This document shows, piece after piece, positions 9,997 through 20,307 of a DNA stretch of 64,000 nt. The first letter of the stretch is position 1. The number at the start of each line of letters is the position of its first letter. The notes below the pieces were generated by a model. That model searched no databases and had not been told where the DNA came from. It saw only the letters and a program-made list of their open reading frames with translations. The stretch comes from Robiginitomaculum sp. (GTDB lineage: Bacteria > Pseudomonadota > Alphaproteobacteria > Caulobacterales > Maricaulaceae), in the NCBI GenBank assembly GCA_015485335.1, contig WFTT01000043.1, positions 1-64,000 on the forward strand. The letters run 5' to 3'. The translations under genes and the position numbers were made by a program.

Positions 9997-10037
9997 GGGC
10001 CGTCGGACACTGTCCCCGTTCGACGGCCCACTTTTTT
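9997..10037 (+). terminator. Rho-independent terminator
   Basis: 9-bp stem gggccgtcg/cgacggccc followed by acTTTTTT. Confidence 0.75.
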
Positions 10038-10122
10038 CCGATGACGGAAAACAGCGGGTAATTTACCTCTTCATAATTGTTCTTGCGCTAGAGCTTCAAC
10101 AGGCTTAATAGGCCGCCATAAT

Positions 10123-10137
10123 ACAGCCTCAGGCTGT
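10123..10137. promoter_or_regulatory. Palindrome upstream of NAD-GDH (acagcct-c-aggctgt)
   Basis: Perfect 7-bp half-sites 40 nt upstream of the RBS-backed ATG at 10178. Confidence 0.35.
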
Positions 10138-10177
10138 GACTTTAACCACGGCATTCGCCGAGGTAAGGAGGACCGCC

Positions 10178-13100
10178 ATGACCGCGGCGAACGGCTCATC
10201 CAAACATGCTTTTGGTGTTGAAGAATTTATCGCCCTTGCTGAAGGACCAGCAGGGGCGCCTTTGCATGACAAGGGCACTCTTTCGCGCGAGGCAAGGCGC
10301 TATCTTAAGCTGGTGCATGAAGATGCAGTGGCCGAAGATATTGAAGGCCTGAGTATTGAAGACGTATTGGCCGGGGCCGTACGGTTCTGGGAATTTGGCA
10401 ATGTGCGCAAGCCTGGTGAAACGCTGGTGCAAATACGCCCGGGCCGCACCGCCGCCGGCACGCCATTGGGCCGCGATGTGCTGGAAATCATCATTGGTGA
10501 CAAGCCATTTTTGGTTGATTCGGTTATGGGCGAACTGGGCCAATGGGGCGTCAACACCTTGGCCATGTTCCACCCGGTGATTGATCTGGGGCGCACCGAA
10601 TCAGGCGAGCGCGACCCGACGGCACCTGCGATTCGCGAAAGCATGATCCAGGTTCAGTTTGAACCCTTGAGCAAGAAGCGCCGCGAAGACGTTCTCAAAG
10701 GCGTGCGGGCCACCTTGCGCGATGTGGAAATGGCCGTGGATGACTGGATGGGCATGCGCGCCGAAATGAACCGCGCCATCGAGGAATTGCACGAAGCCCC
10801 GGCCGCCGCCCCCGAAGAGGAAGTGGCCGAATGCATCGAATTTTTACGCTGGTTGCGTGACGAGCATTTCGCCTTTCTGGGCAGCCGCCGTTATACCTTC
10901 CCCACCGATGAAAACGGGGAATTGCTGCATGCCGAGCCGGACATTGTCCCCGGCAGCGGACTGGGCCTGTTGCGCGATGACGACACCAATGTATTGCGCC
11001 GGGGTTCCGAGCCCAGCATGCTGGCACCGGCCATCCAGGATTTTCTGAACGAGCCAACGCCATTGATCGTGGCCAAATCCAATATGCGATCGCGGGTGCA
11101 CCGCCGCATTTATATGGATTATATCGGCGTCAAGCACTGGCGCGAAGATGGCCAGGTAACCGGGGAAACCCGCTTTGTCGGCCTGTTCACCGCCGAGGCC
11201 TATGACCGCATGGCCCGCGATGTGCCCCTGATCCGCCGCAAGGTGCGCCGGGTGCTGATGCGGGCACAACGTGGCCCGGGCACTCATAATGCCAAAAAAC
11301 TGCAAAACATTGTTGAAAACTATCCCCGCGATGAGCTGTTCCAGATCTCGGAAGAAGAATTGCTGGAAATCAGCCGGGGTATCCTGCATCTGAATGACCG
11401 CCCTCGGCCCAAACTGTTTGTGCGGCGGGACCGCTTTGACCGTTTTGTGTCTGTATTCGTGTTTATTCCGCGCGAGCATTACAACACCCAATTGCGCGAG
11501 GATGTGGGCGAACTGGTCAGCAAGGCCTTTGGGGGCCGTCTGTCGGCCTATTATCCACATTTTGGCGATGGGCCGCTAGCCCGGGTGCATATCATTATCG
11601 GCCTTGATCCACACAACCATCTGGAACCGGATCTGGTAGAGCTGGAACGTCAGATCGCGCAATTGGCGCGCACCTGGCACGACCGGCTGGAATCTGCGGC
11701 GCGCAGTACCGGGGCACCCGCCCACCTGCAGGAAATGCTGGGCGCCTATCGCGGGGCCTTTTCCGCCGGCTATAAAGAAGCCTATCACGCCGAAGAAGCC
11801 CTGGTGGATATTGCCCAGATCGAAGCCTTGAAAGGCGCCCCCGGCCTGTCGGCACGGCTTTATCGTCATCAAGATGATGCCCCGGACCTGATCCGCATCA
11901 AACTGTATAAAACCGGCCATTGCCTGCCGCTATCTGATGTCATGCCGATCTTTGAAACCATGGGCTTTGAGGCCCTGACCGAAGCCAGCTATCCGGTGCG
12001 GCCAAAGGATCGTGATGCGGTGTGGGTGCACGCCTTTGAAATGCGCAGCACCGATGGCGAAATGCTGGACCTGGCCCGCATTGCCGGACCGGTACAGGAC
12101 GCCCTGGTGGCGATCTGGAGTGGCCGGTCGGAAAATGACGGCTTTAACCGACTGGTCCTGCGCCTTGGGGTAAACTGGCGCAGCGCCGCCTTTTTGCGCA
12201 CCTGTGCGCGCTATCGCTCGCAATCGGGGCTGGACCCTTCGCAACGGGTACAGGAAGAGGCTCTGGCGGAAAATCCTGAGATTTCCAGTCTGTTGCTGGC
12301 CCTGGCCCGGGCGCGTTTTCATCCCGATGCCTTTGCCACCCTGGAAGAGCGCAAAGCCGAACAGGAAAAAATCTGCGAAGAAATCATCGCCTGTCTGGAC
12401 AAGGTACCCAGCCTGGATCACGATCGGGTCTTGCGCCGTCTGATGCGACTGATCTGCGCCATTCAGCGCACCAGTTTTTATCAGCGCGATGCCAATGATG
12501 AACCGCTGGACCGGATTTCCATCAAAATCGCCAGCCGCGAACTGGAAACCCTGCCGGCACCCAAGCCCTATCGGGAAATCTTTGTCTGGTCCCCTGATGT
12601 GGAAGGGGTGCATTTGCGCTTTGGCCCCGTGGCCCGCGGAGGTCTGCGCTGGTCAGATCGTCGTGATGATTTTCGCACCGAAGTGCTGGGCCTGGTCAAG
12701 GCACAGCAGGTGAAAAACAGTGTGATTGTGCCGGTAGGCTCAAAGGGCGGTTTTTTCCCCAAAAGCCTGCCAAGAGGCGGCACCCGCGATGAAATACAGG
12801 CCGAAGGTATCAACGCCTATAAAAGCTTTATTCGCGGTCTTTTAGACCTGACCGACACCCTGGATACCGCCGGTAATGTGGTACACCCGGAAAATCTGGT
12901 GATCTGGGACGAGGATGACCCCTATCTGGTAGTGGCCGCCGACAAGGGTACGGCCACTTTTTCCGATATCGCCAATGCCATGGCCGAGGAATACGGATTC
13001 TGGCTGGATGATGCCTTCGCCTCGGGTGGCTCGGTGGGGTATGACCACAAGAAAATGGGCATCACCGCCCGTGGGGCCTGGGAAGCGGTCAAACGCCATT

Positions 13101-15085
13101 TCCGCGAAATGGGTAAAGATATCCAGAACGAACCGTTCAGCGTGATCGGGGTCGGCGACATGTCCGGTGATGTCTTTGGCAATGGCATGTTGTTATCCAA
13201 ACACACCCGCCTGTTGGCGGCCTTTGACCATCGTGATATTTTTATTGACCCGGACCCCGGCGATGCGGCGGCCAATTGGGCCGAACGCAAGCGCCTGTTT
13301 GATCTGCCCCGCACCAGCTGGCAGGACTATGATCAAAAGCTGATTTCCAAAGGCGGTGGCATTTTCAGCCGCAGCGCCAAATCCATCCCCCTCACGGATG
13401 AGATGCGCAAAATGACCGGCCTTAAAGGCAAGGCCGCTGCGCCCAATGATATTATCAACGCCCTGTTGCAGGCCCCATGCGAGCTTCTCTGGTTTGGCGG
13501 CATTGGCACTTATATCAAAAGCGCTGAAGAACAGAACTGGCAGGTTGGCGACAAGGCCAATGATGCCATTCGGGTCAATGCCGGTGAGGTCGGGGCCAAG
13601 GTTATTGGCGAAGGGGCCAATCTGGGCATTACCCAGGCGGGCCGGATCGAGTACGCCAAGGCGGGCGGGCGCATTAATGCCGATTTTGTTGATAATTCAG
13701 CCGGCGTGGATACCTCGGATCACGAGGTAAATCTGAAAATCCTGCTGAACGCTGCCATCCGTGCTGGCAAGCTGACCCTTGAGGGCCGCAACAAGGTTCT
13801 GGCCTCGATGACCGATGATGTGGCCAGGCACGTCCTGCGCCATAATTACGACCAGACCCTGGCGCTCTCTATGGCCCAGCTGACGGCACCTTATGATATG
13901 GAGCCTTTTGAGCGCTATATGGAAAGCTTGGAGGAAAAAGGCCAGCTGGACCGGGTGGTCGAAGGTCTGCCTTCATCAGATGAAATGTTGTCGCGACGCG
14001 AAGCCGGCGACACCCTGACCCGGCCGGAAATTGCCACGCTGATGGCTTATGCCAAAAATACCCTGGTCGAGGAATTGCTGGACAGTCATTTGCCGGATGA
14101 TCCACATTTTGCGCCTTTGCTTACCCATTATTTTCCAAAGGCGGTTGAGGGCTATACCGAAGAACGTGAACATCACCGGCTGCGCCGCGAAATCATTTCC
14201 ACAGTACTGGTCAACGATATCGTTAATCAGGGCGGCCCTACCTTTATTTACCGCCTGGCCGCCGGGGCCGGGGTGGGTACCGCCGATGCCGCCCGTGCCT
14301 TTGAGGCCAGTCGCCAATTGTTTGGATTTGATGCCTTGATTGCGCGTATAAACTCTTATGACAACAAGGCACCCGTTGCTGGGCTTTATGAACTGCACCG
14401 CGAAGTCATGCGCCTGGTGCGCCGCGAAAGCTATTGGCTGGCCCGACGCTTTGGCACCAATATCAAGGAAATGGGTGCCTTTATTGCCACCTATAAAGAT
14501 GGCATAGCGGGCCTGTGTGCCGATACCGCCAGCTTCATTTCGCCCTTTGAGCAGGAACGCATTACCAAGCGCATTGCCCGTTTTGAAAAGGATGGTGCCC
14601 CTGGCGAGCTGGCCCACGATATTGCCATGTTGCGCCCCTTAATCTCGGCAACCGATGTTCTGGACCTGGCGACCAAGGAAAACTGGCCGGTGCTGCCGGT
14701 GGCGGCGCTGTATCATGCCTTTGGGGACCAGTTCTGCTTTGATCGGTTGCGCTGTGCCGCCGGCCAGCTGGATACCGACCAGCGCTGGGACCGTCTGGCG
14801 GTGCGCCGGCTGATCGAAGATCTGTACAGCGCCCAGCGTGGCCTGACCTGTTCAGCCATTGCCCACGCCACCCAAACCGGCAATGCACCGGCCAGCAATG
14901 GCGGCGCGCCGGACCGGGCCTGGGCACAAGAGATTGTTCAGGCATGGAAAGATGCCAATGGGGCGCTGGCCATCAAGACCATGAATACCTTTGATGAACT
15001 GGACGCCACCGGCGAATGGACCCTGGCCAAACTGGCCATTGCCAACACCCAGATGAGCGAGCTGGCCGCGCAGATTGTGACCTAA
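10178..15085 (+). CDS. NAD-specific glutamate dehydrogenase, large (about 180 kDa) type
   Basis: Large-type NAD-GDH motifs including GPVARGGLRWSDRRDDFRTEVLGLVKAQQVKNSVIVPVGSKGGF; RBS aaggagg before ATG 10178 (the track start at 10136 is a GTG). Confidence 0.95.
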   Translation: MTAANGSSKHAFGVEEFIALAEGPAGAPLHDKGTLSREARRYLKLVHEDAVAEDIEGLSIEDVLAGAVRFWEFGNVRKPGETLVQIRPGRTAAGTPLGRDVLEIIIGDKPFLVDSVMGELGQWGVNTLAMFHPVIDLGRTESGERDPTAPAIRESMIQVQFEPLSKKRREDVLKGVRATLRDVEMAVDDWMGMRAEMNRAIEELHEAPAAAPEEEVAECIEFLRWLRDEHFAFLGSRRYTFPTDENGELLHAEPDIVPGSGLGLLRDDDTNVLRRGSEPSMLAPAIQDFLNEPTPLIVAKSNMRSRVHRRIYMDYIGVKHWREDGQVTGETRFVGLFTAEAYDRMARDVPLIRRKVRRVLMRAQRGPGTHNAKKLQNIVENYPRDELFQISEEELLEISRGILHLNDRPRPKLFVRRDRFDRFVSVFVFIPREHYNTQLREDVGELVSKAFGGRLSAYYPHFGDGPLARVHIIIGLDPHNHLEPDLVELERQIAQLARTWHDRLESAARSTGAPAHLQEMLGAYRGAFSAGYKEAYHAEEALVDIAQIEALKGAPGLSARLYRHQDDAPDLIRIKLYKTGHCLPLSDVMPIFETMGFEALTEASYPVRPKDRDAVWVHAFEMRSTDGEMLDLARIAGPVQDALVAIWSGRSENDGFNRLVLRLGVNWRSAAFLRTCARYRSQSGLDPSQRVQEEALAENPEISSLLLALARARFHPDAFATLEERKAEQEKICEEIIACLDKVPSLDHDRVLRRLMRLICAIQRTSFYQRDANDEPLDRISIKIASRELETLPAPKPYREIFVWSPDVEGVHLRFGPVARGGLRWSDRRDDFRTEVLGLVKAQQVKNSVIVPVGSKGGFFPKSLPRGGTRDEIQAEGINAYKSFIRGLLDLTDTLDTAGNVVHPENLVIWDEDDPYLVVAADKGTATFSDIANAMAEEYGFWLDDAFASGGSVGYDHKKMGITARGAWEAVKRHFREMGKDIQNEPFSVIGVGDMSGDVFGNGMLLSKHTRLLAAFDHRDIFIDPDPGDAAANWAERKRLFDLPRTSWQDYDQKLISKGGGIFSRSAKSIPLTDEMRKMTGLKGKAAAPNDIINALLQAPCELLWFGGIGTYIKSAEEQNWQVGDKANDAIRVNAGEVGAKVIGEGANLGITQAGRIEYAKAGGRINADFVDNSAGVDTSDHEVNLKILLNAAIRAGKLTLEGRNKVLASMTDDVARHVLRHNYDQTLALSMAQLTAPYDMEPFERYMESLEEKGQLDRVVEGLPSSDEMLSRREAGDTLTRPEIATLMAYAKNTLVEELLDSHLPDDPHFAPLLTHYFPKAVEGYTEEREHHRLRREIISTVLVNDIVNQGGPTFIYRLAAGAGVGTADAARAFEASRQLFGFDALIARINSYDNKAPVAGLYELHREVMRLVRRESYWLARRFGTNIKEMGAFIATYKDGIAGLCADTASFISPFEQERITKRIARFEKDGAPGELAHDIAMLRPLISATDVLDLATKENWPVLPVAALYHAFGDQFCFDRLRCAAGQLDTDQRWDRLAVRRLIEDLYSAQRGLTCSAIAHATQTGNAPASNGGAPDRAWAQEIVQAWKDANGALAIKTMNTFDELDATGEWTLAKLAIANTQMSELAAQIVT

Positions 15086-15112
15086 GCCGTGTTGGCATTC
15101 ACGAGCTAGGGC

Positions 15113-15826
15113 TTAGCCCACGGCCACTTTTTGCGCTTCAAAGATTTTGGCACAGCCCGTGCGGGCCAGCACCATCAGTGCATCAAAATCATCAAAGGCC
15201 AAAGGCTTGTCTTCGGCGGTGGCTTGTACCTCAATAATGCCGCCAGCGCCGGAGAGCACAAAATTGGCATCCGTCTGCGCCCGGCTGTCCTCGATATATT
15301 CCAGATCCAGCACCGGGGTGTCATCCACCACGCCGCAGGAAATGGCCGCCGCCATATCAAACACCGGGTCTGCCTCAAGCAGGCCTTCCTTGACCAGCCC
15401 CTGACAGGCCAGTTTTAACGCCACCCAAGCCCCGCAAATGGAGGCCGTGCGGGTGCCGCCATCGGCCTGAATAACATCGCAATCGAGCACAATCTGGCGT
15501 TCGCCCAGCGCCGTTAAGTCGGTCACGGCACGCAAAGAGCGCCCGATCAGGCGCTGGATTTCCTGGGTGCGGCCAGACTGTTTACCCGCGGCCGCCTCGC
15601 GGCGCATGCGTCCATGGGTCGAGCGGGGCAACATGCCATATTCCGCCGTCACCCAGCCCTTGTCCGAACCACGCATCCAGGGCGGCACCCGGGTCTCGAC
15701 ACTGGCCGAACAGAGCACATGGGTGTTGCCAAAGCGCACCAGGCACGAGCCTTCGGCATAGGGCATAATGCCTACTTCAAAACTGAAGGCGCGTAATTCA
15801 TCATTCTGGCGGCCGGACAGGCGCAT
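15113..15826 (-). CDS. rph: Ribonuclease PH
   Basis: [50 protein letters not shown]; 237 aa from internal Met at 15826. Confidence 0.96.
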   Translation of the reverse strand: MRLSGRQNDELRAFSFEVGIMPYAEGSCLVRFGNTHVLCSASVETRVPPWMRGSDKGWVTAEYGMLPRSTHGRMRREAAAGKQSGRTQEIQRLIGRSLRAVTDLTALGERQIVLDCDVIQADGGTRTASICGAWVALKLACQGLVKEGLLEADPVFDMAAAISCGVVDDTPVLDLEYIEDSRAQTDANFVLSGAGGIIEVQATAEDKPLAFDDFDALMVLARTGCAKIFEAQKVAVG

Positions 15827-15902
15827 GGGGAAACTCCATATCAATTTGTGAGGGCCGTACATAAACACCCTGAGCAATACTGCAATGCTCTTTTGCTTTG
15901 CC

Positions 15903-15929
15903 CTTGACGAAAGGGTCTGTGCACCATTT
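15903..15929 (+). promoter_or_regulatory. Candidate RpoH (sigma32)-like promoter for hrcA-grpE
   Basis: CTTGACG-N12-CACCATTT, close to CTTGAAA / CCCCATNT. Confidence 0.3.
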
Positions 15930-15938
15930 CTTTTGCCT

Positions 15939-17012
15939 ATGAACACCACACCATCAAACCCATTGAGTGCACTGGATGCCCGCAGCCGCGAAATTTTCCG
16001 CGAACTGGTGGAATCTTATCTTCGAGACGGAGAACCGGTGGGGTCTCGCAAACTGGCCCAAAGTGGTAAAACCGGCCTGTCTTCGGCCTCTATTCGCAAC
16101 ACCTTGGCGGATCTGGCCTCTATGGGTCTTCTTACCTCGCCCCATGTCAGTGCCGGGCGCCTGCCGACCCAGGCGGGTCTGCGCCTGTTTGTCGATGGGC
16201 TGTTGCAGATCGGCGATCTGGTAGAAAATGAACAGCGCGACATTGATGCCCGGGTGCGGGCCAAGGGCGCAACGCTGGATCAGGCCCTGACCGAGGCTTC
16301 CAGCCTGCTTTCGGGTCTGGCCGGCGGGGCCGGACTGGTGCTGGCCCCTGTGCATGAAAGCGCCCTGCGCCATGTGGAATTTGTTCCCATTTCATCCGTA
16401 CAGACCCTGGCCGTGCTGGTTTATGAAGACGGCAGTGTGGAAAACCGCCTGATGAGCCCGCCGCCCGGGGCCACACCGGCCGCCCTGAGCGAAGCGGGGA
16501 ATTATCTTTCGGCGCGCCTGAAGGGACGCACCTTGGACGAGGCCCGCAAAGATATTCTGGACGACATTGCCAATCATACCAGCGCCCTGGACGAGGCCGC
16601 CGAAGGGTTGATCACCAAGGGGCTGGCCGACTGGGCCGGTGGGCCGTCCACCGAACGCACACTGATTGTACGCGGGCGTTCCAATCTGTTGGGCGCGGTC
16701 GAGGCCGATATCGACCTGGAGCGCATTCGCTATCTGTTTGATGATCTGGAACGCAAAAAAGAAATGGTTTCGCTGTTGGATCAGGCCCAGAATGCCCCGG
16801 GAGTGAAAATTTTTATCGGTTCAGAGAACGCTTTATTCAGTTTGTCGGGTTCCAGCGTGATCGTGGCACCCTATATGGATAGCGAAAGACGAATCATTGG
16901 CGCCCTTGGCGTCATTGGTCCAACACGGATAAATTATGCACGGGTGATTCCCATGGTGGATTATACCGCCCGTGCTGTCGGGCATGTCCTTGACCGCCTG
17001 ACCGGCAAATAG
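15939..17012 (+). CDS. hrcA: Heat-inducible transcription repressor HrcA
   Basis: [27 protein letters not shown]...[43 protein letters not shown]. Confidence 0.96.
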   Translation: MNTTPSNPLSALDARSREIFRELVESYLRDGEPVGSRKLAQSGKTGLSSASIRNTLADLASMGLLTSPHVSAGRLPTQAGLRLFVDGLLQIGDLVENEQRDIDARVRAKGATLDQALTEASSLLSGLAGGAGLVLAPVHESALRHVEFVPISSVQTLAVLVYEDGSVENRLMSPPPGATPAALSEAGNYLSARLKGRTLDEARKDILDDIANHTSALDEAAEGLITKGLADWAGGPSTERTLIVRGRSNLLGAVEADIDLERIRYLFDDLERKKEMVSLLDQAQNAPGVKIFIGSENALFSLSGSSVIVAPYMDSERRIIGALGVIGPTRINYARVIPMVDYTARAVGHVLDRLTGK

Positions 17013-17669
17013 ATGGAAACGAAGATGAGCGATAACGAAAACAATCAGGACGAACCGCAAACCCCAGAGGCGGAAAACGAAGCACCCCAGGACGACAATG
17101 TCGAAGCCTTGGATGCCGGCGCAGTTGAACAGGAACCGGATTTGCGCGAAGAGCTGGGCAAGCTGCGCGAACAAATGTTTCGTATTGCCGCCGAGGCCGA
17201 AAATACCCGCAAACGCGCCGCGCGCGAAGTAACCGACGCACGCAAATATGCAGTTACCGGGCTGGCCCGCGACCTTTTGGATGTGGCCGATAATCTGTCC
17301 CGGGCTCTGGCGGCCATTCCGGCCGAGGCACGCGACCATGCCTCCGAGGCTTTGGGCGGCCTGATCTCGGGCGTGGAACTGACCGATAAAACCCTGCACG
17401 CGGCATTGGACCGTCACGGGGTACGCAAAATCGACCCCAAGGGCGAAAAATTTAACCCCAACCACCATCAGGCCGTGGCGCAAATTCCCTCCACAGCACC
17501 TGCCGGTGAAGTGGTCGAGGTGATCCAGCCTGGTTATTTGCTGGGCGATCGAACCTTGCGCGCCGCCATGGTGGCCGTCTCCTCCGGCCAGCCCCCCGTA
17601 CCCGAAGACCAGGGAAACACCCCGGCCAAGGACGAAGAACCCGGCAGCAATGTAGACACCACCGCCTAG
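17013..17669 (+). CDS. grpE: Nucleotide exchange factor GrpE
   Basis: RIAAEAENTRKRAAREVTDARKYAVTGLARDLLDVADNLSRAL and FNPNHHQAVAQIPS; directly follows hrcA; start may be 17025. Confidence 0.95.
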   Translation: METKMSDNENNQDEPQTPEAENEAPQDDNVEALDAGAVEQEPDLREELGKLREQMFRIAAEAENTRKRAAREVTDARKYAVTGLARDLLDVADNLSRALAAIPAEARDHASEALGGLISGVELTDKTLHAALDRHGVRKIDPKGEKFNPNHHQAVAQIPSTAPAGEVVEVIQPGYLLGDRTLRAAMVAVSSGQPPVPEDQGNTPAKDEEPGSNVDTTA

Positions 17670-17698
17670 CGCAGATTTAACGTGCGCCGGCCAGGCAT

Positions 17699-18679
17699 AT
17701 GGGGTTTAGTGTCCCTATGCTGACCCTTGGATTGTCATTGGCCCTGTGGGTGCAACCGGCTCTGCCCTTGCACATTGCGCCCCTGATTGGCGAAGCGCGA
17801 TCCATTGCGGGCACTCAGGGCGATACCATCTGGCCGGGCTTTGGCAAAATCCCCTATCCGGTTCTGTTCGTTGGCAAGGATAACAGCTTTTTATTTTGCC
17901 CTGCGGGGGCGGCCAAGGGGTTTACCTCCTGGCATACCGACCCCTTTACCAAATGTGCCATCAAAATCCGCAAACGTGTTTTTGCCGCCAATTTAAAAGC
18001 CACTTTCCCGGCGGTGGACGGCATTTCCACCGTGGTAATCGGCGCCCCGGCACAGACCGAAGGCAGCCATGCCGCCTGGATCGCCACCTTGTTGCATGAA
18101 CATTTTCACCAGATGCAAATGGGCCAGCCCGGCTATTACGACGCCGTCAAGGCGCTGGATTTATCCGGCGGGGAAGGTGGCGGCATGTGGATGCTGGATT
18201 TTCCCTTTCCCTATGCCGATGCCACCACAGCAAAGAACTTTGCCCTTATGGCTCATAAACTGGCCGCGGCCTTGCACAGCCCTGTCGCGGATTTGGAAAC
18301 AGCTCTTGCGGCCTATCGAACGGCCCGCCAGCGCGCCTTTGTGCGCCTCAGCCCCCGCGAAATACGTTATGGGGAGTTTCAGCTCTGGCAGGAGGGCGTT
18401 GCCCGCTATAGCGAGATTGCCCTGGCCGAAGCGGCGATTGAGCGCGCACGGCGTGGACAAAGCCCGTATGATTATTCAGCGCTGGCGGTGAATCTGCGAA
18501 CGCGCGTGCTGGAAAACCTGGAGCATTTTGATCTGACCCAGAATAAACGGGTCAGCTTTTATGCCCTGGGGGCCGGCGAAGCACTGTTGCTGGACCGTAT
18601 CCGGCCCAACTGGCGTACCCAGTATTTTCATACCGGGCTGGCCATGGGGCCGTTGATTTATGAAGCCTCCGCCAGATAA
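17699..18679 (+). CDS. Uncharacterised secreted protein with HExxH motif (candidate gluzincin-like metallopeptidase)
   Basis: Signal-like N-terminus, LLHEHFHQMQ (H133/E134/H137), then LWQEGVARYSE (E232). Confidence 0.6.
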   Translation: MGFSVPMLTLGLSLALWVQPALPLHIAPLIGEARSIAGTQGDTIWPGFGKIPYPVLFVGKDNSFLFCPAGAAKGFTSWHTDPFTKCAIKIRKRVFAANLKATFPAVDGISTVVIGAPAQTEGSHAAWIATLLHEHFHQMQMGQPGYYDAVKALDLSGGEGGGMWMLDFPFPYADATTAKNFALMAHKLAAALHSPVADLETALAAYRTARQRAFVRLSPREIRYGEFQLWQEGVARYSEIALAEAAIERARRGQSPYDYSALAVNLRTRVLENLEHFDLTQNKRVSFYALGAGEALLLDRIRPNWRTQYFHTGLAMGPLIYEASAR

Positions 18680-19674
18680 GCGTCCAATCTGGCCAAAGCG
18701 GCTTTTTTATCGCCCTCATCCATAAACGAGCCTTCAAAGCTGTTGCGCAACAGCGCTTCGATATCGGCACGAGTCAGGGGCAGGGCCGCAATCAGAGCGG
18801 CAAAATTATCATTCACATAGCCGCCAAAATAGGACGGGTCATCAGCGTTTACACAAGGCTTTAGACCCGCCGCCAGCATGGCCGGGATGGGGTGGTTTTT
18901 CATATCATCAATGACACATAATTTCAGATTGGAAAGCGGGCAGACGGTCAGGCACATGCCCTCCTCGGCCAGTCGTTTGACCAGTTTTGCATCTTCTAAC
19001 GCGCGATTGCCGTGATCAATGCGATCCACCTGCAGATCGTCCAGCGCCTCCCAGACATAAGCGGGAGGTCCCTCCTCGCCCGCATGGGCCACCACGTGCA
19101 AGCCAGCATCCCGCGCCTTGGCAAACACGGCTTTGAACTTTGAAGGCGGATGGCCCACCTCGGAACTATCCAGCCCCACCCCATCAATCAGTGATAAAAA
19201 CGGCTGGGCCTCGTCCCATGTGACCAGCGCGTCTTCTTCAGGTAGATGGCGCAAATAGCACATGATCAGTTTTGAGGAGATGCCAAGCTTGTCCTGCGCA
19301 TCGCCCAGCGCCCGGGCAATGCCGCCCACCGCATCGGCAAAGGCAACACCACGTTCCGTATGCCCCTGAGGATCAAAGAAAATTTCCGTATGGATCACAT
19401 GATCGGCGGCGGCCCGTTGCAAATAAGCCCAGGTCAGGTCGTAAAAATCCTGTTCTTTCAACAGCACGCTCATGCCCTGATAATAAATGTCCAGAAACTC
19501 CTGCAAGTTGGAAAAATCATAGGCGGCGCGGATCTCCTCAACGCTTTTGAACGGCAGATCCACATCATTGCGTCCGGCAATTTCAAACATCAGTTCCGGC
19601 TCGAACGAGCCCTCGATATGCAAATGCAATTCAGCCTTGGGGGCGTTGGCGGCAAGGGTAGTAAGGTCGGTCAT
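18658..19674 (-). CDS. Adenosine deaminase family protein, adenine-deaminase-like subgroup
   Basis: PKAELHLHIEGSFEPELMFEIAGRN, HVVAHAGEEGPPAYVWEAL, CVNADDPSYFGGYVNDN. Confidence 0.9.
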   Translation of the reverse strand: MTDLTTLAANAPKAELHLHIEGSFEPELMFEIAGRNDVDLPFKSVEEIRAAYDFSNLQEFLDIYYQGMSVLLKEQDFYDLTWAYLQRAAADHVIHTEIFFDPQGHTERGVAFADAVGGIARALGDAQDKLGISSKLIMCYLRHLPEEDALVTWDEAQPFLSLIDGVGLDSSEVGHPPSKFKAVFAKARDAGLHVVAHAGEEGPPAYVWEALDDLQVDRIDHGNRALEDAKLVKRLAEEGMCLTVCPLSNLKLCVIDDMKNHPIPAMLAAGLKPCVNADDPSYFGGYVNDNFAALIAALPLTRADIEALLRNSFEGSFMDEGDKKAALARLDAYLAEAS

Positions 19675-19733
19675 GATCTGTCCTTTGGCGGTGGAGGGTC
19701 AGTATAGGGTTGGCGAAGCGGTTTTAGAACCAC

Positions 19734-20189
19734 CTAACCCGGCGGGAAGACCGTATTTTTCTTCACCAGCCCGAAGGCAAATTTGGAATCGATAGAGCGC
19801 ACGCCCGGCAATTTGGTCAGCACATTGCGGATAAAGTTTTCATAATCTTGCAGGCTGGCACTGACCACATGCAGCAAATAATCGCTGGACCCGGTCATCA
19901 GATAACATTCCAGAATTTCATCGGCGCGGGCAATGCCCGCCTCAAAGCCACGGATCAGCTCGTCGGACGGGCGCTCCATCTTGATCTCGACAAACACATT
20001 CAGCGGCAGGCCGTATTTTTCCTGATCCACCAGCGCCGTATACCCGCTTAGCACGCCGCGCCTTTCCAGCGCCCGCACCCGGCGCAGACAGGGCGAGGGC
20101 GACAGGCCCACCCGCTCGGACAATTCCTGATTGCTCAGCCGTGCATTTTCCTGCAAGGCACGGACAATTTTACGGTCTATGATATCCAT
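19734..20189 (-). CDS. Lrp/AsnC family transcriptional regulator
   Basis: MDIIDRKIVRALQENARLSNQELSERVGLSPSPCLRRVRALERRGVLSGYTA; internal Met at 20189 is the likely start. Confidence 0.95.
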   Translation of the reverse strand: MDIIDRKIVRALQENARLSNQELSERVGLSPSPCLRRVRALERRGVLSGYTALVDQEKYGLPLNVFVEIKMERPSDELIRGFEAGIARADEILECYLMTGSSDYLLHVVSASLQDYENFIRNVLTKLPGVRSIDSKFAFGLVKKNTVFPPG

Positions 20190-20307
20190 AATATTCTCTT
20201 TTTTGGCATTATCTGCTAATATTCTTTCATCACCCGCAATCATACGCAAGCACATAGCGGCCAAAATCGGCTAATCTGGGCTAACGTAAATTGCAAAGGT
20301 ATGACTG

